A stretch of 53,428 nt of DNA from Pseudomonadota bacterium. Its GTDB lineage: Bacteria > Bdellovibrionota_C > UBA2361 > OMII01. Below, one piece after another: positions 9,099 through 18,671 of the stretch. Under the pieces are notes generated by a model. The model had not been told where the DNA came from, searched no databases, and saw only the letters and a program-made list of their open reading frames with translations. Each line of letters begins with the position of its first letter. The first letter of the stretch is position 1. The stretch lies in NCBI GenBank assembly GCA_026390555.1, contig JAPLFS010000032.1, positions 96,001-149,428 on the forward strand, written 5' to 3'. A program made the position numbers and the translations under genes.

Positions 9099-9845
9099 TC
9101 AGATGGAGTGCGCTGAACGAATTCGCATATACGGTCCGCTTGCAGCATAGGCAGCAGCTATCACTAATAGCCCAATAACCGGATCGTACCAGGTTAGTGC
9201 AATTAGAAGCCCAAGTAGCAGCCTTCCAATACGCTTAATCCCTGACATTTTAAACTGCTTAATACTAAAAAACTCTATAGTCGAGACCATCAGGTAGCCA
9301 ATGCTAAGCATCGTAGCCATCCCAACACCAACCATTAGATAGGAGCTCTGCGCATACGGAGCGGTATTGATTACAGCAACTACAAACACCGCGGCTCCCG
9401 GCGTTGGCAACCCGGAGAAGTTTTTTAAGTTCTCGGTCGATACGTTAAAGCGCGCCAAACGACTCGCGGCACACAACAGATAGAAGAACGTAATAGCAAC
9501 GCCCAACTCATCGGCTAAAAGATGAAACGCCCAGTGATACATCATCACCGCTGGGGCGACCCCAAAGGAGACCAGATCAGAGAGTGAGTCAAACTCAACA
9601 CCAAACTTTGAGGTGGCGTTAAGCTTACGCGCGACACGACCATCAAGACCATCAAGAAGGATAGCGATTAGAACGGCGAAGACAGCTTTCTCAAAACGCC
9701 CGGAAGAGGCGTACATAATCGCGAGAAAGCCGCAGAACATATTCCCAACCGTGACCGCATTAGGGATCACATAACGACGTCGATAAAGGATCTCCTTTAT
9801 CTCCTCCCTACTTATGCGCTTCTCGGACCTTCGTATTTTAATCAT
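9099..9845 (-). CDS. pssA: CDP-diacylglycerol-serine O-phosphatidyltransferase
   Basis: The 248-residue integral membrane protein has the CDP-alcohol phosphatidyltransferase motif DGLDGRVARKL (65-75) completed by G82, D86 and D90 (FGVEFDSLSD). Several hydrophobic helices follow. It makes phosphatidylserine, the precursor of phosphatidylethanolamine, and the N-terminal YVIPNAVTVGNMFCGF matches PssA proteins. No decarboxylase (psd) is in the window. Its ATG overlaps the stop of the upstream UvrA-like gene (TAATG), indicating translational coupling of a lipid gene with a degenerate ATPase, an unexpected pairing. Confidence 0.93.
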   Translation of the reverse strand: MIKIRRSEKRISREEIKEILYRRRYVIPNAVTVGNMFCGFLAIMYASSGRFEKAVFAVLIAILLDGLDGRVARKLNATSKFGVEFDSLSDLVSFGVAPAVMMYHWAFHLLADELGVAITFFYLLCAASRLARFNVSTENLKNFSGLPTPGAAVFVVAVINTAPYAQSSYLMVGVGMATMLSIGYLMVSTIEFFSIKQFKMSGIKRIGRLLLGLLIALTWYDPVIGLLVIAAAYAASGPYMRIRSAHSI

Positions 9846-11992
9846 TAAGCTACCACATCTAACTTTACTGGCCGGGCCATCCGTACGTCGTACAAACGGT
9901 GCCGCTCCCTCTGCGGATCAACTCCCCGAGCGGGAGCTAACCGTAGCACAGAGCTGAATAGGTTTTCGAGGGTTTCGGGCACATCAGCGCAAACTACCGT
10001 AGCTCCTCGCAAAGTAAGCTCACACAGCATCTCCCAAACACGAATTTGCTGGGCTGCGGCGAGCGCAAAGGGCTTGTTAATAAGTATAAGCTCAGTAGCA
10101 AGGGCGCGTTGCTTAGGCCCATCTTTCGACGCTCCGATCCGAGTCAGGGCCGCAAGTAGATAGATAACGCGCGCCGTTGCTGGAGGCAGAGAAGCAACCG
10201 GTGTTGAGAGCGTTAAGCTACTTTGAAGCTCCTGTGGTAAGGCCCGTATAACCTCACCGATAGTATCCCTACTCCAAAGTAGCTCACTAAGTGCCGCTAG
10301 CGGCGCCTGAAGCACTGCGCTAAAGGTGAGCTGTCCGAACGGAATTTGACCAATGCTCCAATCGATCAGAGCACCGTTACACTCTGGACACTCCCCGACC
10401 CCTGCTAGGCAGGCGCGACATCGATAACGTGACGAAGATAGTAAAAGATCCTCAATTGAATATCCGCGCTCTCGCGCGATACGGGTCCGGCAGAACTCAG
10501 CGGCTATCAGGTCTTCCAGTCCAAGGAGATCTATGACTAAATCCGGTAGTTCAGCTCCTGGATCGAGTAGATAACAGCTCTTTAAGCTGCCAAAGGCGCA
10601 GCGCTGTGCGAGCTTGCGCCTCTTTAAAAAAACCTCCTTAATCTCTTTTAAAAGTAACCCCTTGCCAGTGCCCACACCCCCCTGAATCAAGCTTGGGCGC
10701 CCCAGGGGGCAAGAGAGCTCGCGAATACTAAGGGGGCCACGCTCTATGTCGCGCACGATAAACGCCTCCCTCAATTGCTCAGGAAGCCGTAGTGCTGTAA
10801 GGGGTGCCACTACGGGATAAAAAGCCCTAAGAGTTTCGGCATAATCAGCGGCAACACCGTTCCAGGTCGGCCAGAGCGCTGCGCCATCAGCAAGTAGGGT
10901 CAGCCCCGTTAGCTTAGAGAGCTTACTGCTAAGGAGCGTACAGAGCGCCTGCTCACCTCGCGAGAGCAGATTAACCGGAGCTCCGATCGGGTAGTCCCCG
11001 AAACCACCCTCGCAGATCCTTTGTAAGTGCGAAATCTCACTACTAGCGCTTGAACTAGGCTCTAAAAAGGAGCGAAACGGCAGCGCTGCTACGTACCTTA
11101 ACTGCACACCCCGCCACTCATACAACGCAACTGAGTCGCTAGAACCGAACCCATCACACCCCTCACACGAGATCAGACGAGCACCCTGTACCTCAAGCCA
11201 CCCCTCTCCTCTACAACGGGCGCACGGAGTAGTGGCTGCTAGCATCAGGCTCGTCGCCTCAGGAAAGCTACGATCGCATTCCAAGCAGCTCCATCTGGAG
11301 CTGAGCACGAAGAGCTCCAGAGCAAGCGCCGTGCGGTGTTCGAGGTGCAAGATCCGCAGCTTTGCACCACCCCGCTCAGACCAGAGCGCAACCGCTCGCC
11401 GGAGCTCTTCGTGCTGAGATGCTGCAACCAGCGCCAGGACCGGCTCGCCGTCGCTGTCGCCTAGGAGCTCCTCAACCCTCAAGATCCGCCCAGTAACAAA
11501 AACTCGCTCAACACCGAGCAATTCGCACCGTTCTGAAAGGGAGATCTCGTTTCTATCGTCGGCCAGGACCAGCGCTAGGTAGCCAGAACTAGGCAGATTA
11601 AGATCTCTAATGTTAGCGGGTCTCTCAGCCAACTTATTGCATACTGGACAGCGGGGTCTAAGCTCCGTAAGCACTAGATCGACTAGCGTTGATTCAACCT
11701 TAAAGAGCTGCATCAGGGGACTTGCAAGCATTCCAAACGGAGTAGAGCTGGGAACATCGAGCGCACGTCTACCAACTCGGGGATTAAGGGGTACAACAAG
11801 GGGTGCGCCCTGCCCCGCAATTGCGCCATGTCCCTCAATTGCTCCCTGCGAATCGGGCACCGCGTCAGACGCACTGAGCAATCCGTTAGACATATATATA
11901 TAGTCAGAATCAGTAAGTGTGCTGGCCGTAGCCGTGTTCCCATTAATACGCCCACTTAGCGCTACTTGCTCCTTTCCCTTCTCCATAGTCAT
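9845..11992 (-). CDS. Highly divergent, degenerate UvrA-like protein
   Basis: The 715-residue protein follows the UvrA domain order in worn form. CPVCNK (115-120) matches the UvrA segment after the first ATPase start. Paired cysteines C236/C239 and C257/C260 (WSCLECDRSFPE...PCARCRGEG) match the first zinc module, with another pair at C276/C279. LLSRGEQAL (342-350) matches the ABC signature LSGGE, and LLADGAALWP the first Walker B without its glutamate. GGVGTGKG (438-445) is the second P-loop. C525/C528/C535/C538 form a shortened second zinc module. The second Walker B reads ILINKP instead of LDEP, and the switch histidine position reads VCADV. No first P-loop exists; residues 1-90 are low complexity. 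Normal UvrA is about 940 residues, so excision-repair activity is unlikely. UvrA kinship is by eye. Confidence 0.7.
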   Translation of the reverse strand: MTMEKGKEQVALSGRINGNTATASTLTDSDYIYMSNGLLSASDAVPDSQGAIEGHGAIAGQGAPLVVPLNPRVGRRALDVPSSTPFGMLASPLMQLFKVESTLVDLVLTELRPRCPVCNKLAERPANIRDLNLPSSGYLALVLADDRNEISLSERCELLGVERVFVTGRILRVEELLGDSDGEPVLALVAASQHEELRRAVALWSERGGAKLRILHLEHRTALALELFVLSSRWSCLECDRSFPEATSLMLAATTPCARCRGEGWLEVQGARLISCEGCDGFGSSDSVALYEWRGVQLRYVAALPFRSFLEPSSSASSEISHLQRICEGGFGDYPIGAPVNLLSRGEQALCTLLSSKLSKLTGLTLLADGAALWPTWNGVAADYAETLRAFYPVVAPLTALRLPEQLREAFIVRDIERGPLSIRELSCPLGRPSLIQGGVGTGKGLLLKEIKEVFLKRRKLAQRCAFGSLKSCYLLDPGAELPDLVIDLLGLEDLIAAEFCRTRIARERGYSIEDLLLSSSRYRCRACLAGVGECPECNGALIDWSIGQIPFGQLTFSAVLQAPLAALSELLWSRDTIGEVIRALPQELQSSLTLSTPVASLPPATARVIYLLAALTRIGASKDGPKQRALATELILINKPFALAAAQQIRVWEMLCELTLRGATVVCADVPETLENLFSSVLRLAPARGVDPQRERHRLYDVRMARPVKLDVVA

Positions 11993-12020
11993 TGCTAGCC
12001 TGCTTTAATCGTGTAGCGCG

Positions 12021-12051
12021 GTTGCGCAACACCTGAGCCCCATAACCGGGT
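12021..12051. promoter_or_regulatory. Palindromes between divergent operons
   Basis: The 81-bp gap between the UvrA-like gene and the DUF58 operon holds a perfect 10-bp palindrome gttgcgcaac (12021-12030) and a 9-bp near-palindrome aaccgggtt (12043-12051). They are candidate operators for divergent control. No clear -35/-10 pair was identified. Confidence 0.3.
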
Positions 12052-12073
12052 TAATAACTGCTATCTCTAGTTA

Positions 12074-13426
12074 ATGAATATCTCACCACGCGCTCTACTA
12101 GCTACCATAATGAACGTTTTTTACAGGCTCTATTACCACCCTGGGTTGGGGCCCCACCCTGGACTGGGGCCACTCACTACGCGCTCCGTCGTTATCATGC
12201 TCTTTATACTGTATCTGCTGCTGGGGCCAGTCTCTAGCTCTACGGATATCATCGCCGCTGCCCTAGCATACGGACTCCTTGCGCTAATCGGCATCTTCAC
12301 CACCATTATCGTAGCCCAGGGGGCGCTGCTGCAACGCTCCCTGGCGGTAGAGGTCGTTGCCCCTAGCGGCGAGAGCTACGTCGGCTCCCCGGCACGGGTC
12401 GCCATTATCATATCACCTACCTGGGTGCTCCCACTAACCTACCTCGATATATCGCTTAAAAGCCCGCACGCCGATCTCCCCCGCAGCGCTATCCGCGTAA
12501 CCGGGACAGGTCGCAGTGAGCGTCGCCTAGTGCTAGAGCTCCCTATGCCGCACCGCGGCAACTGGGATATCTCAGGCGTGCAGCTAGAGCTGCGCGATGT
12601 AGCAGGGCTTTCGCGCTTTATCTGGCAAGAGGAGCTCTCGGCCTCTATCATTGTAACGCCCCCGGTCATGCACGAGACAAATTTACCCCTGGTAAGCTCC
12701 ACGCAACGCCCCGGAGATATGGTTACGGATATGCTTAACCGTCAGGGCGATCCATTTGATATTAAGGCGTATCATCCATCCGATGGAATCAAGAAGATTA
12801 TCTGGAAGACCTTTGCTAAACGGGGCGAGCTGCTCTCACGTCATCCCGAAGCCTCGATGACCCCTGAGGGTTTCGTTGTAATGCTGGTGCTAGCTCGTCC
12901 AGAAGACGATCAGGTATGCGCACGGGCCCTTGCTTACGCCATCTCGCTTAAGGAGCTAAAGCTCGACATAGTTATGAGCTGCGAAGGGGCGCGCGGGCGC
13001 ACTCCAGCCAGCGAGATAGCGCGCTGCAAGGAGCTGCTAATAGATTCCGTCTGGGATGCCAAGGCACTAAATGGCAGCTCGATACAGCTCGATGCAACTG
13101 AGTTGCTAGACCTCTGTTGCAATCAAATGCTCGGCATACGTGTACGCAAGCTCATTATATTTTGCTCGGGAGCACGCACAGCTGACCCGCTTGCTGGCGC
13201 GCAGATACTACAACTTGCAACCTGGCTTAGCACACAGGGGATTGAGCCGATCTTTTGCCTGACGCCCCCCAGCACCTTGATCAACTCCACTCAACGCCCC
13301 ATTATGCAGCGCTTAGGCACGCTCTTCGTTGCAGGTGAAACAACTAAAACCGCGCCAGTTGTAGCGGCCAACTACCAAAGATTTCTCGCTGACTGCCTCT
13401 CTAGACAGTGGGAGGTCCACCTATGA
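12074..13426 (+). CDS. DUF58-domain membrane protein
   Basis: The 450-residue protein has two N-terminal membrane segments (about 38-55 and 62-85), a beta-rich region, and the DUF58 signature DPFDIKAYHPSDGIKKIIWK (about 232-251) followed by a vWA-like domain. Members occur beside MoxR ATPases and are thought to be vWA-type partners in envelope maturation or stress. The N-terminus has a tandem peptide duplication (HPGLGP twice) encoded by an imperfect 18-bp repeat at about 12136-12171. It is the first gene of a DUF58-TgpA-TPR-MoxR operon, and its TGA overlaps the next ATG (13423-13426). The ATG at 12074 lacks a clear ribosome site; an ATG at 12110 is possible. Confidence 0.88.
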   Translation: MNISPRALLATIMNVFYRLYYHPGLGPHPGLGPLTTRSVVIMLFILYLLLGPVSSSTDIIAAALAYGLLALIGIFTTIIVAQGALLQRSLAVEVVAPSGESYVGSPARVAIIISPTWVLPLTYLDISLKSPHADLPRSAIRVTGTGRSERRLVLELPMPHRGNWDISGVQLELRDVAGLSRFIWQEELSASIIVTPPVMHETNLPLVSSTQRPGDMVTDMLNRQGDPFDIKAYHPSDGIKKIIWKTFAKRGELLSRHPEASMTPEGFVVMLVLARPEDDQVCARALAYAISLKELKLDIVMSCEGARGRTPASEIARCKELLIDSVWDAKALNGSSIQLDATELLDLCCNQMLGIRVRKLIIFCSGARTADPLAGAQILQLATWLSTQGIEPIFCLTPPSTLINSTQRPIMQRLGTLFVAGETTKTAPVVAANYQRFLADCLSRQWEVHL

Positions 13427-15609
13427 GTAGCGGCATAGAACCCAACCTCAAAACGGATCGTCTCTTTTGGAGCGTCGTAGCGTTTCGCTCAATCGGAGCT
13501 ATAGGCATCGTTATTATCATCAACTCATTCCTTCCGCTCGGCACCCCGCTCCTTATAACCTCGATTGCTGGGCTACTCGGTGTTGTCGGAGCCTCCTTAC
13601 TTGCGCGCTCGCGCCTAACAAACCTCGGATGTATAGCGCTGCTAACAACGCTACCGTTATTCCCGACCATGTTTTTCTGGGGCCTGACTCTTCTGCTCTC
13701 GCCCCTCGGGCTGACCTCTCTCTTTATTGAGAAGCTCACCGTGCACACCAACACCGGCTGCTTAATCGCCGCATTGACGGGCCTAGCAACCTGGATATTC
13801 TGGCGCGCTCGCATAGCTGTTACTATTGAGGCGCTGCTATTTTTTGGCGCCGCAATAGCTATCTTCTCTGGACACCGTGAGTTTCACCTCGACAGACCGA
13901 AGATCCTGAACTCGCTTGCCTGGCGCCTCGGCATAGACCCGCTCTCAATGCTCTTTGTTCTAGGGGCCGTCCTATTGCTATCTGTACTGCTCTACCTTTA
14001 CCTAGCCTCGCTCGCCACCCGCCCCAGAGTTGATCAGGTTACGATCAAACGGGCTCACGGTGGGCGGCAGATCATAACTACGCTTGCCGTTATGACGCTT
14101 ATGATCGGCGCTCTCTATCTAGTTCAACATACGCTCTATAAGCACTTTAATGCGATTATGCTTGGGCGCGTTGCCAACGGCGTCGGCATGGGAAGTAGCC
14201 AAGGGATGAGTCCACTTAGCTTTCAATCAGCGCTCGGCAGCTCTAATCAACCCGCGGCGCTAGTGCGCCTTGAGGGTGATTATTCAAACAATCCATTTAG
14301 CCCGATGATGTACCTGCGCGAAACAGCGCTCTCCTCCTTTAGCGGTAAGGAGATGGTATTTGCAGGACGTGCCTTCGATACCGATCTGCCGGTTATTGCT
14401 CCTAGAGAAGCCTTTACTCGTAAAGAGGACGCAGAGCTTGGTCACCGCACGCCCCTGATTCAATCAATCTACCTATTGGCAGAGCATACGAACGCCTTCG
14501 CCGTTGATTATCCGGTCTCAATAGTTCAGCTCAAAAATCCAAAGCCTACCCGTTTTAGCGGTACATACCGAGCATACTCGGTCGCCCCAGCATACGCCCT
14601 CTCAGAGATTGAGGGCTCCTCTGTTGGAGACCCACGCTGGGCCGCGGAGGTGCGGGAACACTACCTAGTTCAGCACTCCGACCCACGCTATAAGGAGCTG
14701 GCTGAAAAGATCGCTGGCGATATAAAGAATCCTATCGAGAAGGCGCAGGCCCTGACCTCGTACCTATCAAAGACCGCTATCTATACCCTCGCCCCACGCC
14801 ACGAGGTAAAACCCTCAGAGGATCCAGTCGCGCCCTTTATGTTCGGTGATCACCGTGGTTACTGCGTACACTTCGCACACGCCATAACATACATGGCGCG
14901 CGCGCTCGGCATCCCCGCCCGCGTTGCCACCGGCTACCTGACCGATCTAAGTCAGGCCAAGGATGGTCATATCCTGCTCCGTATGAGCGATCGGCACGCC
15001 TGGGGCGAGATCTATATAACCGAGATAGGGTGGGTGCCCTTTGACGTACAACCGGAGCAGGTCGAGAGTCACGCTGAAACACAGGTCGATGCGAAGTTAC
15101 TTGAGGAGTTAATGGGAATCCTGCAACCAGGTGAAGAGATCCTGCCAAAAGACTCCGTTAAAGATGAAGTTGGCATGCTCGATCCTGATCAGATCTGGAT
15201 TCCCGATCCACAGCTTTTCATAAATCTGCTCTATCTTAGCGCCGCACTCTTTTTACTCCTAAAACTAACGCTACGACAGGGCTGGCGTCTAGCAAGATCA
15301 CCCACAACGCGGCTGCGCTGGGGCTATATCTCTGTAGCATCCTCGTTGTGCGATATCGGCATAACACGTGAACGGGGAGAGACTAGACTTGATTTTGCTA
15401 ACCGTGTTACGCAGGTTGATCTTAGACCCCTGACTCAATTAGTTGTCACCAAGGGATACTCCTCTAACTATCAGTTGCAGCTTGAGGCCGTAACGCGCAC
15501 CATCAAAGCTACTCAATCTCCACTAAAAACCCTACCTAGATGGAAACGACCGATTGTCGCCGTAAATCCCGCCTCAATCGTTAAACTGTTGGGAGGCGCC
15601 TCATGGTAA
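13423..15609 (+). CDS. TgpA-type membrane transglutaminase-like protein
   Basis: The 728-residue protein (start at the ATG 13423 behind a ggagg site; the frame also opens at a GTG 13408) has about six N-terminal membrane segments, an exported domain and one C-terminal membrane segment (FINLLYLSAALFLLLK) followed by a cytoplasmic tail. The transglutaminase core has a complete triad: C481 in GYCVHFAHA, H525 in DRHAWGE and D541 in WVPFDVQP. Such proteins belong to the TgpA family, normally encoded beside DUF58 and MoxR. The natural substrate is unknown. Transglutaminase-fold chemistry in the periplasm is inferred from topology. Confidence 0.9.
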   Translation: MSSGIEPNLKTDRLFWSVVAFRSIGAIGIVIIINSFLPLGTPLLITSIAGLLGVVGASLLARSRLTNLGCIALLTTLPLFPTMFFWGLTLLLSPLGLTSLFIEKLTVHTNTGCLIAALTGLATWIFWRARIAVTIEALLFFGAAIAIFSGHREFHLDRPKILNSLAWRLGIDPLSMLFVLGAVLLLSVLLYLYLASLATRPRVDQVTIKRAHGGRQIITTLAVMTLMIGALYLVQHTLYKHFNAIMLGRVANGVGMGSSQGMSPLSFQSALGSSNQPAALVRLEGDYSNNPFSPMMYLRETALSSFSGKEMVFAGRAFDTDLPVIAPREAFTRKEDAELGHRTPLIQSIYLLAEHTNAFAVDYPVSIVQLKNPKPTRFSGTYRAYSVAPAYALSEIEGSSVGDPRWAAEVREHYLVQHSDPRYKELAEKIAGDIKNPIEKAQALTSYLSKTAIYTLAPRHEVKPSEDPVAPFMFGDHRGYCVHFAHAITYMARALGIPARVATGYLTDLSQAKDGHILLRMSDRHAWGEIYITEIGWVPFDVQPEQVESHAETQVDAKLLEELMGILQPGEEILPKDSVKDEVGMLDPDQIWIPDPQLFINLLYLSAALFLLLKLTLRQGWRLARSPTTRLRWGYISVASSLCDIGITRERGETRLDFANRVTQVDLRPLTQLVVTKGYSSNYQLQLEAVTRTIKATQSPLKTLPRWKRPIVAVNPASIVKLLGGASW

Positions 15610-17576
15610 GAGCGTTACGCCCACTAGCAATGCTTGCTCTGGTCATGGCGCTTTCGTGCTTAATTATGCACGAAACATCTGCTCAGGATTCAGCTTCACA
15701 AGCTAGCTCTCAACCTAAAGAAGCTCCGATCTTAGACCCATTTGATCCATTCGATATATTAGGATCGGAGGAGATCGTATCCTCGGTCAACGACGAGCAG
15801 AAGTCCGCCGAAGATCTGCTCCGTGACAGCGAGCTGCTACTGCTAGCCGATCGGCCCCTTGATGCGCGCACTAAGCTGCTAAAGGCGCTTAAAAAAGATC
15901 CTGATAATTACCGCGCCTATCATCTGCTGGCTGGATATTACCTGGTACACGTAGGGCACTACCGCCTGGCGCTTAAGTACATTAAGCGCGCAGAGGAGCT
16001 CTTTGAAAAGATGCACGGGCCACCTCCGTATACTACCCGCCTCCTACAGTTCGAGCATGGCAATATCCTTTACTACCTAAGTCAGATCCGACTTAACCTG
16101 GACAACTACCAGGGGGCGTTAGAGGCGCTCGATCGCTATCAGGCCTTGTCATACCACGGCGAATGGTATCCTGGGTCTCGCGCTTGGGTACTAATGAAGC
16201 TCGGCAATATTCAGGAGGCGATTAGGATAGCGCGACTTGGGGTACTTGCTGGTGAAGGCTCCGGTCAAACCTTAAACATGCTCGGAATCCTGCTATCAAT
16301 GAACGATCAGCCGTATGAGGCGCTAGAGGTGTTCCGTAAGGCGATCGCAACCGAGATGTCCCTTGGCAATGAAGGGCAGCCCGCCACACCGCTCAACAAC
16401 TCCGGCGAGGTCTACAAGGAGCTTTTTGAGGATGACAAGGCGGAATCAACTTTCCTGCGTGCAACGTCCTATCCTGATGGTTGCGAACATATCCTGCCGA
16501 GCCTAAACCTAGCGCTACTCTATATAGATCAGATGAAGTTTGAAGCGGCTGCTGGATTAATGGACGCCTTTGATAGATGTGTTGCGCAGTTTCCTCTCAG
16601 AAATAATGAGGAGCATCTAACCCTTGAGAGTCTTGTGCGCGGGCGCATAGATCTTCATACCGGAGATATTAAGCGCGCCATTCGCCGCTTTGAAGCTTCA
16701 CTCGAAGGTACGCAGTGGTTTGGAAAGATCGGCACTAATCAGAACGACATGCTCGTTGCTAGCACCATCTCGCTCGCTCAGGCGCTCAAACAGGAGAATA
16801 ATATCCTGCGCTCGCGTGTACCATCCTCCTGGAGCGACTGGCTACGCATTAAGGAAACACTAGCATCTAACGGCCTTAGATCGTGGTGGCTGCTGCGGCG
16901 CGCTCAGCAGATGCTGATCGCAGATCTTAAGGAGATTGAAGACCTCACCATTAGAAACACCGATAGTCTGCTTGAGTATCCAACCCTGGGAGATACCTTA
17001 TCAGGGATCTCCAGTACGGCTCTAAAAGATAAGTTACGACGACAAACGGAGATCGACCGTAGACCCGCTGCGCAGCTTTTTTATAAGGCCTACCTAGCAC
17101 AATCTTCGCTAGGGTGGTTTAACCAGGGGCAGGCTAACGCCCTGCTCGATGAGGTTATCGAACGGGCTCGCCCGAACTACGATGAACTGCTGCGTACACA
17201 TGCAATATTGCTGCGCATGCGCTCACTTAAGAGCTCGAGCGAGCGTTACCGTGACCTTGCCTATCGTATCTTTTATACCGCCCCAGCAGAGTTAAGAAAC
17301 AGCGGCTTTAAATTACCGGTACGGATTGAGAGCGTTGGTATGGGGGATGATATTAGGGCATTTATAGAGCGCGGGCCATTTCTCGCTGCTGGGAACTCCG
17401 CGTTGCTGTGCTCTATCCGAGTTGAGCCTACCGCCACATTATCGACGCTTTCCTTCTCATGCCCAGGCAACAGCGCTAAAAATCGTATTATCGGGGATGT
17501 TGATCCTCGAGAACTTGTGAATAAACTAGCAGAGGCCCTATTTAGGGAGGAGATTAGCAATGGCAGTAATAACTGA
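15603..17576 (+). CDS. Exported TPR-repeat protein
   Basis: The 657-residue protein has a Sec signal peptide (LAMLALVMALSCLIM, cleavage likely near TSAQD) and a helical repeat region. Clear TPR-like units start near LLLADRPLDARTKLLKALKKDP (about 80-101) and recur through about residue 370 (YRAYHLLAGYYLVHVGHYRLA, NNSGEVYKELFEDDKAEST). The C-terminus is less repetitive. Its ATG lies inside the 3' end of the tgpA-like gene (7-bp overlap) with a gggaggcg site. TPR proteins are regular members of MoxR/DUF58 loci and probably scaffold periplasmic complexes; that role is inferred. Confidence 0.85.
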   Translation: MVRALRPLAMLALVMALSCLIMHETSAQDSASQASSQPKEAPILDPFDPFDILGSEEIVSSVNDEQKSAEDLLRDSELLLLADRPLDARTKLLKALKKDPDNYRAYHLLAGYYLVHVGHYRLALKYIKRAEELFEKMHGPPPYTTRLLQFEHGNILYYLSQIRLNLDNYQGALEALDRYQALSYHGEWYPGSRAWVLMKLGNIQEAIRIARLGVLAGEGSGQTLNMLGILLSMNDQPYEALEVFRKAIATEMSLGNEGQPATPLNNSGEVYKELFEDDKAESTFLRATSYPDGCEHILPSLNLALLYIDQMKFEAAAGLMDAFDRCVAQFPLRNNEEHLTLESLVRGRIDLHTGDIKRAIRRFEASLEGTQWFGKIGTNQNDMLVASTISLAQALKQENNILRSRVPSSWSDWLRIKETLASNGLRSWWLLRRAQQMLIADLKEIEDLTIRNTDSLLEYPTLGDTLSGISSTALKDKLRRQTEIDRRPAAQLFYKAYLAQSSLGWFNQGQANALLDEVIERARPNYDELLRTHAILLRMRSLKSSSERYRDLAYRIFYTAPAELRNSGFKLPVRIESVGMGDDIRAFIERGPFLAAGNSALLCSIRVEPTATLSTLSFSCPGNSAKNRIIGDVDPRELVNKLAEALFREEISNGSNN

Positions 17577-18576
17577 AGAACTTAACACCGCGCAGCAAAC
17601 CGTATCAAAGCTGTGTTCCTCGTTAGAACGGGTGATCAGGGGGCGTAGCGATACGATCCGCCTCGTAATCGCCGCACTTATCGCTGATGGGCATGTGCTG
17701 CTTGAGGATTATCCAGGTTCGGGCAAAACAACCCTTTCAAAAACTCTTGGTCGGTTAATTGCAGAGGACCAACCTGGGCACTCTCAATTCCCCTCCCATG
17801 CCGGTGCGCAGGTAGTTCCCTTTCGGCGCATTCAATTTACCCCGGACATGCTTCCAGGGGATGTGCTCGGTGTAAATATCTTCGATCCCAAGACCGGACA
17901 GTTTCACTTTATGCACGGGCCGGTCTTTGCTCATATCGTTCTAGCAGATGAGATTAACCGTACTGGACCTAAGGTTCAGGCGGCGTTTCTAGAGTGCATG
18001 GCTGAGAAGCAGGTAACGCTAGATAACGTAACCCGTCCACTCGATCAGCTCTTCTTTGTTCTTGGCACTCAGAATCCCCTTGATATCGCGGGCACCTATC
18101 CGTTACCGCAGGTGCAGCTTGATCGATTCCTATTTAAGATCCCGATGGGCTACGTAGATAGCCTTACCGAGAACTCGATCCTTGAAAACCATCAGGCGAT
18201 CCGTGAGGATTCCATATCAATTGAACCGGCCTGCTCGCGCAGTGAGGTGCTTGCTGCGCGGCGAGCCTGCGAGGCCGTACATGTCAGCCCTGCATTAAGA
18301 GAGGCCATCGTAGGTACGGTACAGGCAACCCGCAAGAATCCTATGATTCAGTTCGGGGCTTCTACCCGTGCTGCTCTGATGCTGCAGAGCTCTATCCGGG
18401 CCTGGGCCCTTATTAATGGCCGTGATTTCGCAACCGAGGATGACCTTTATTACGTTGCCCCCTATGTGCTCCTACATAGGCTCCGCTTTCATGCTGGTGC
18501 AGGGGATTCAAAGAAGGCCTTAGAGACCCTGATGGCTCCGATTATTGAGCGGCTAGTGCGCTCTGGATTGAGATAA
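17560..18576 (+). CDS. MoxR-family AAA+ ATPase
   Basis: The 338-residue AAA+ protein has Walker A DYPGSGKTT (50-58), Walker B IVLADE (126-131) followed by INRTGPKVQAAFLE, and sensor 1 LGTQNP. The lid domain has a FGASTRA motif. MoxR ATPases act as chaperones for assembling vWA-domain partners; the DUF58 protein three genes upstream is the obvious partner. Between the P-loop helix and FTPDMLPGD there are about 15 extra residues (PGHSQFPSHAGAQ region) compared with usual MoxR proteins. The gene is last in the operon, overlaps the TPR gene by 17 bp, and has its own gggaggag site. MoxR is more often first. Confidence 0.92.
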   Translation: MAVITEELNTAQQTVSKLCSSLERVIRGRSDTIRLVIAALIADGHVLLEDYPGSGKTTLSKTLGRLIAEDQPGHSQFPSHAGAQVVPFRRIQFTPDMLPGDVLGVNIFDPKTGQFHFMHGPVFAHIVLADEINRTGPKVQAAFLECMAEKQVTLDNVTRPLDQLFFVLGTQNPLDIAGTYPLPQVQLDRFLFKIPMGYVDSLTENSILENHQAIREDSISIEPACSRSEVLAARRACEAVHVSPALREAIVGTVQATRKNPMIQFGASTRAALMLQSSIRAWALINGRDFATEDDLYYVAPYVLLHRLRFHAGAGDSKKALETLMAPIIERLVRSGLR

Positions 18577-18671
18577 AGCTACAGAGGAGCGCGAACGCCT
18601 GATTCTTTTCTTGCGGTTCTGGATTACGCGTAACGATTAATTGCAGAAAAACTGGCGCAGTTCGTTAAGTG

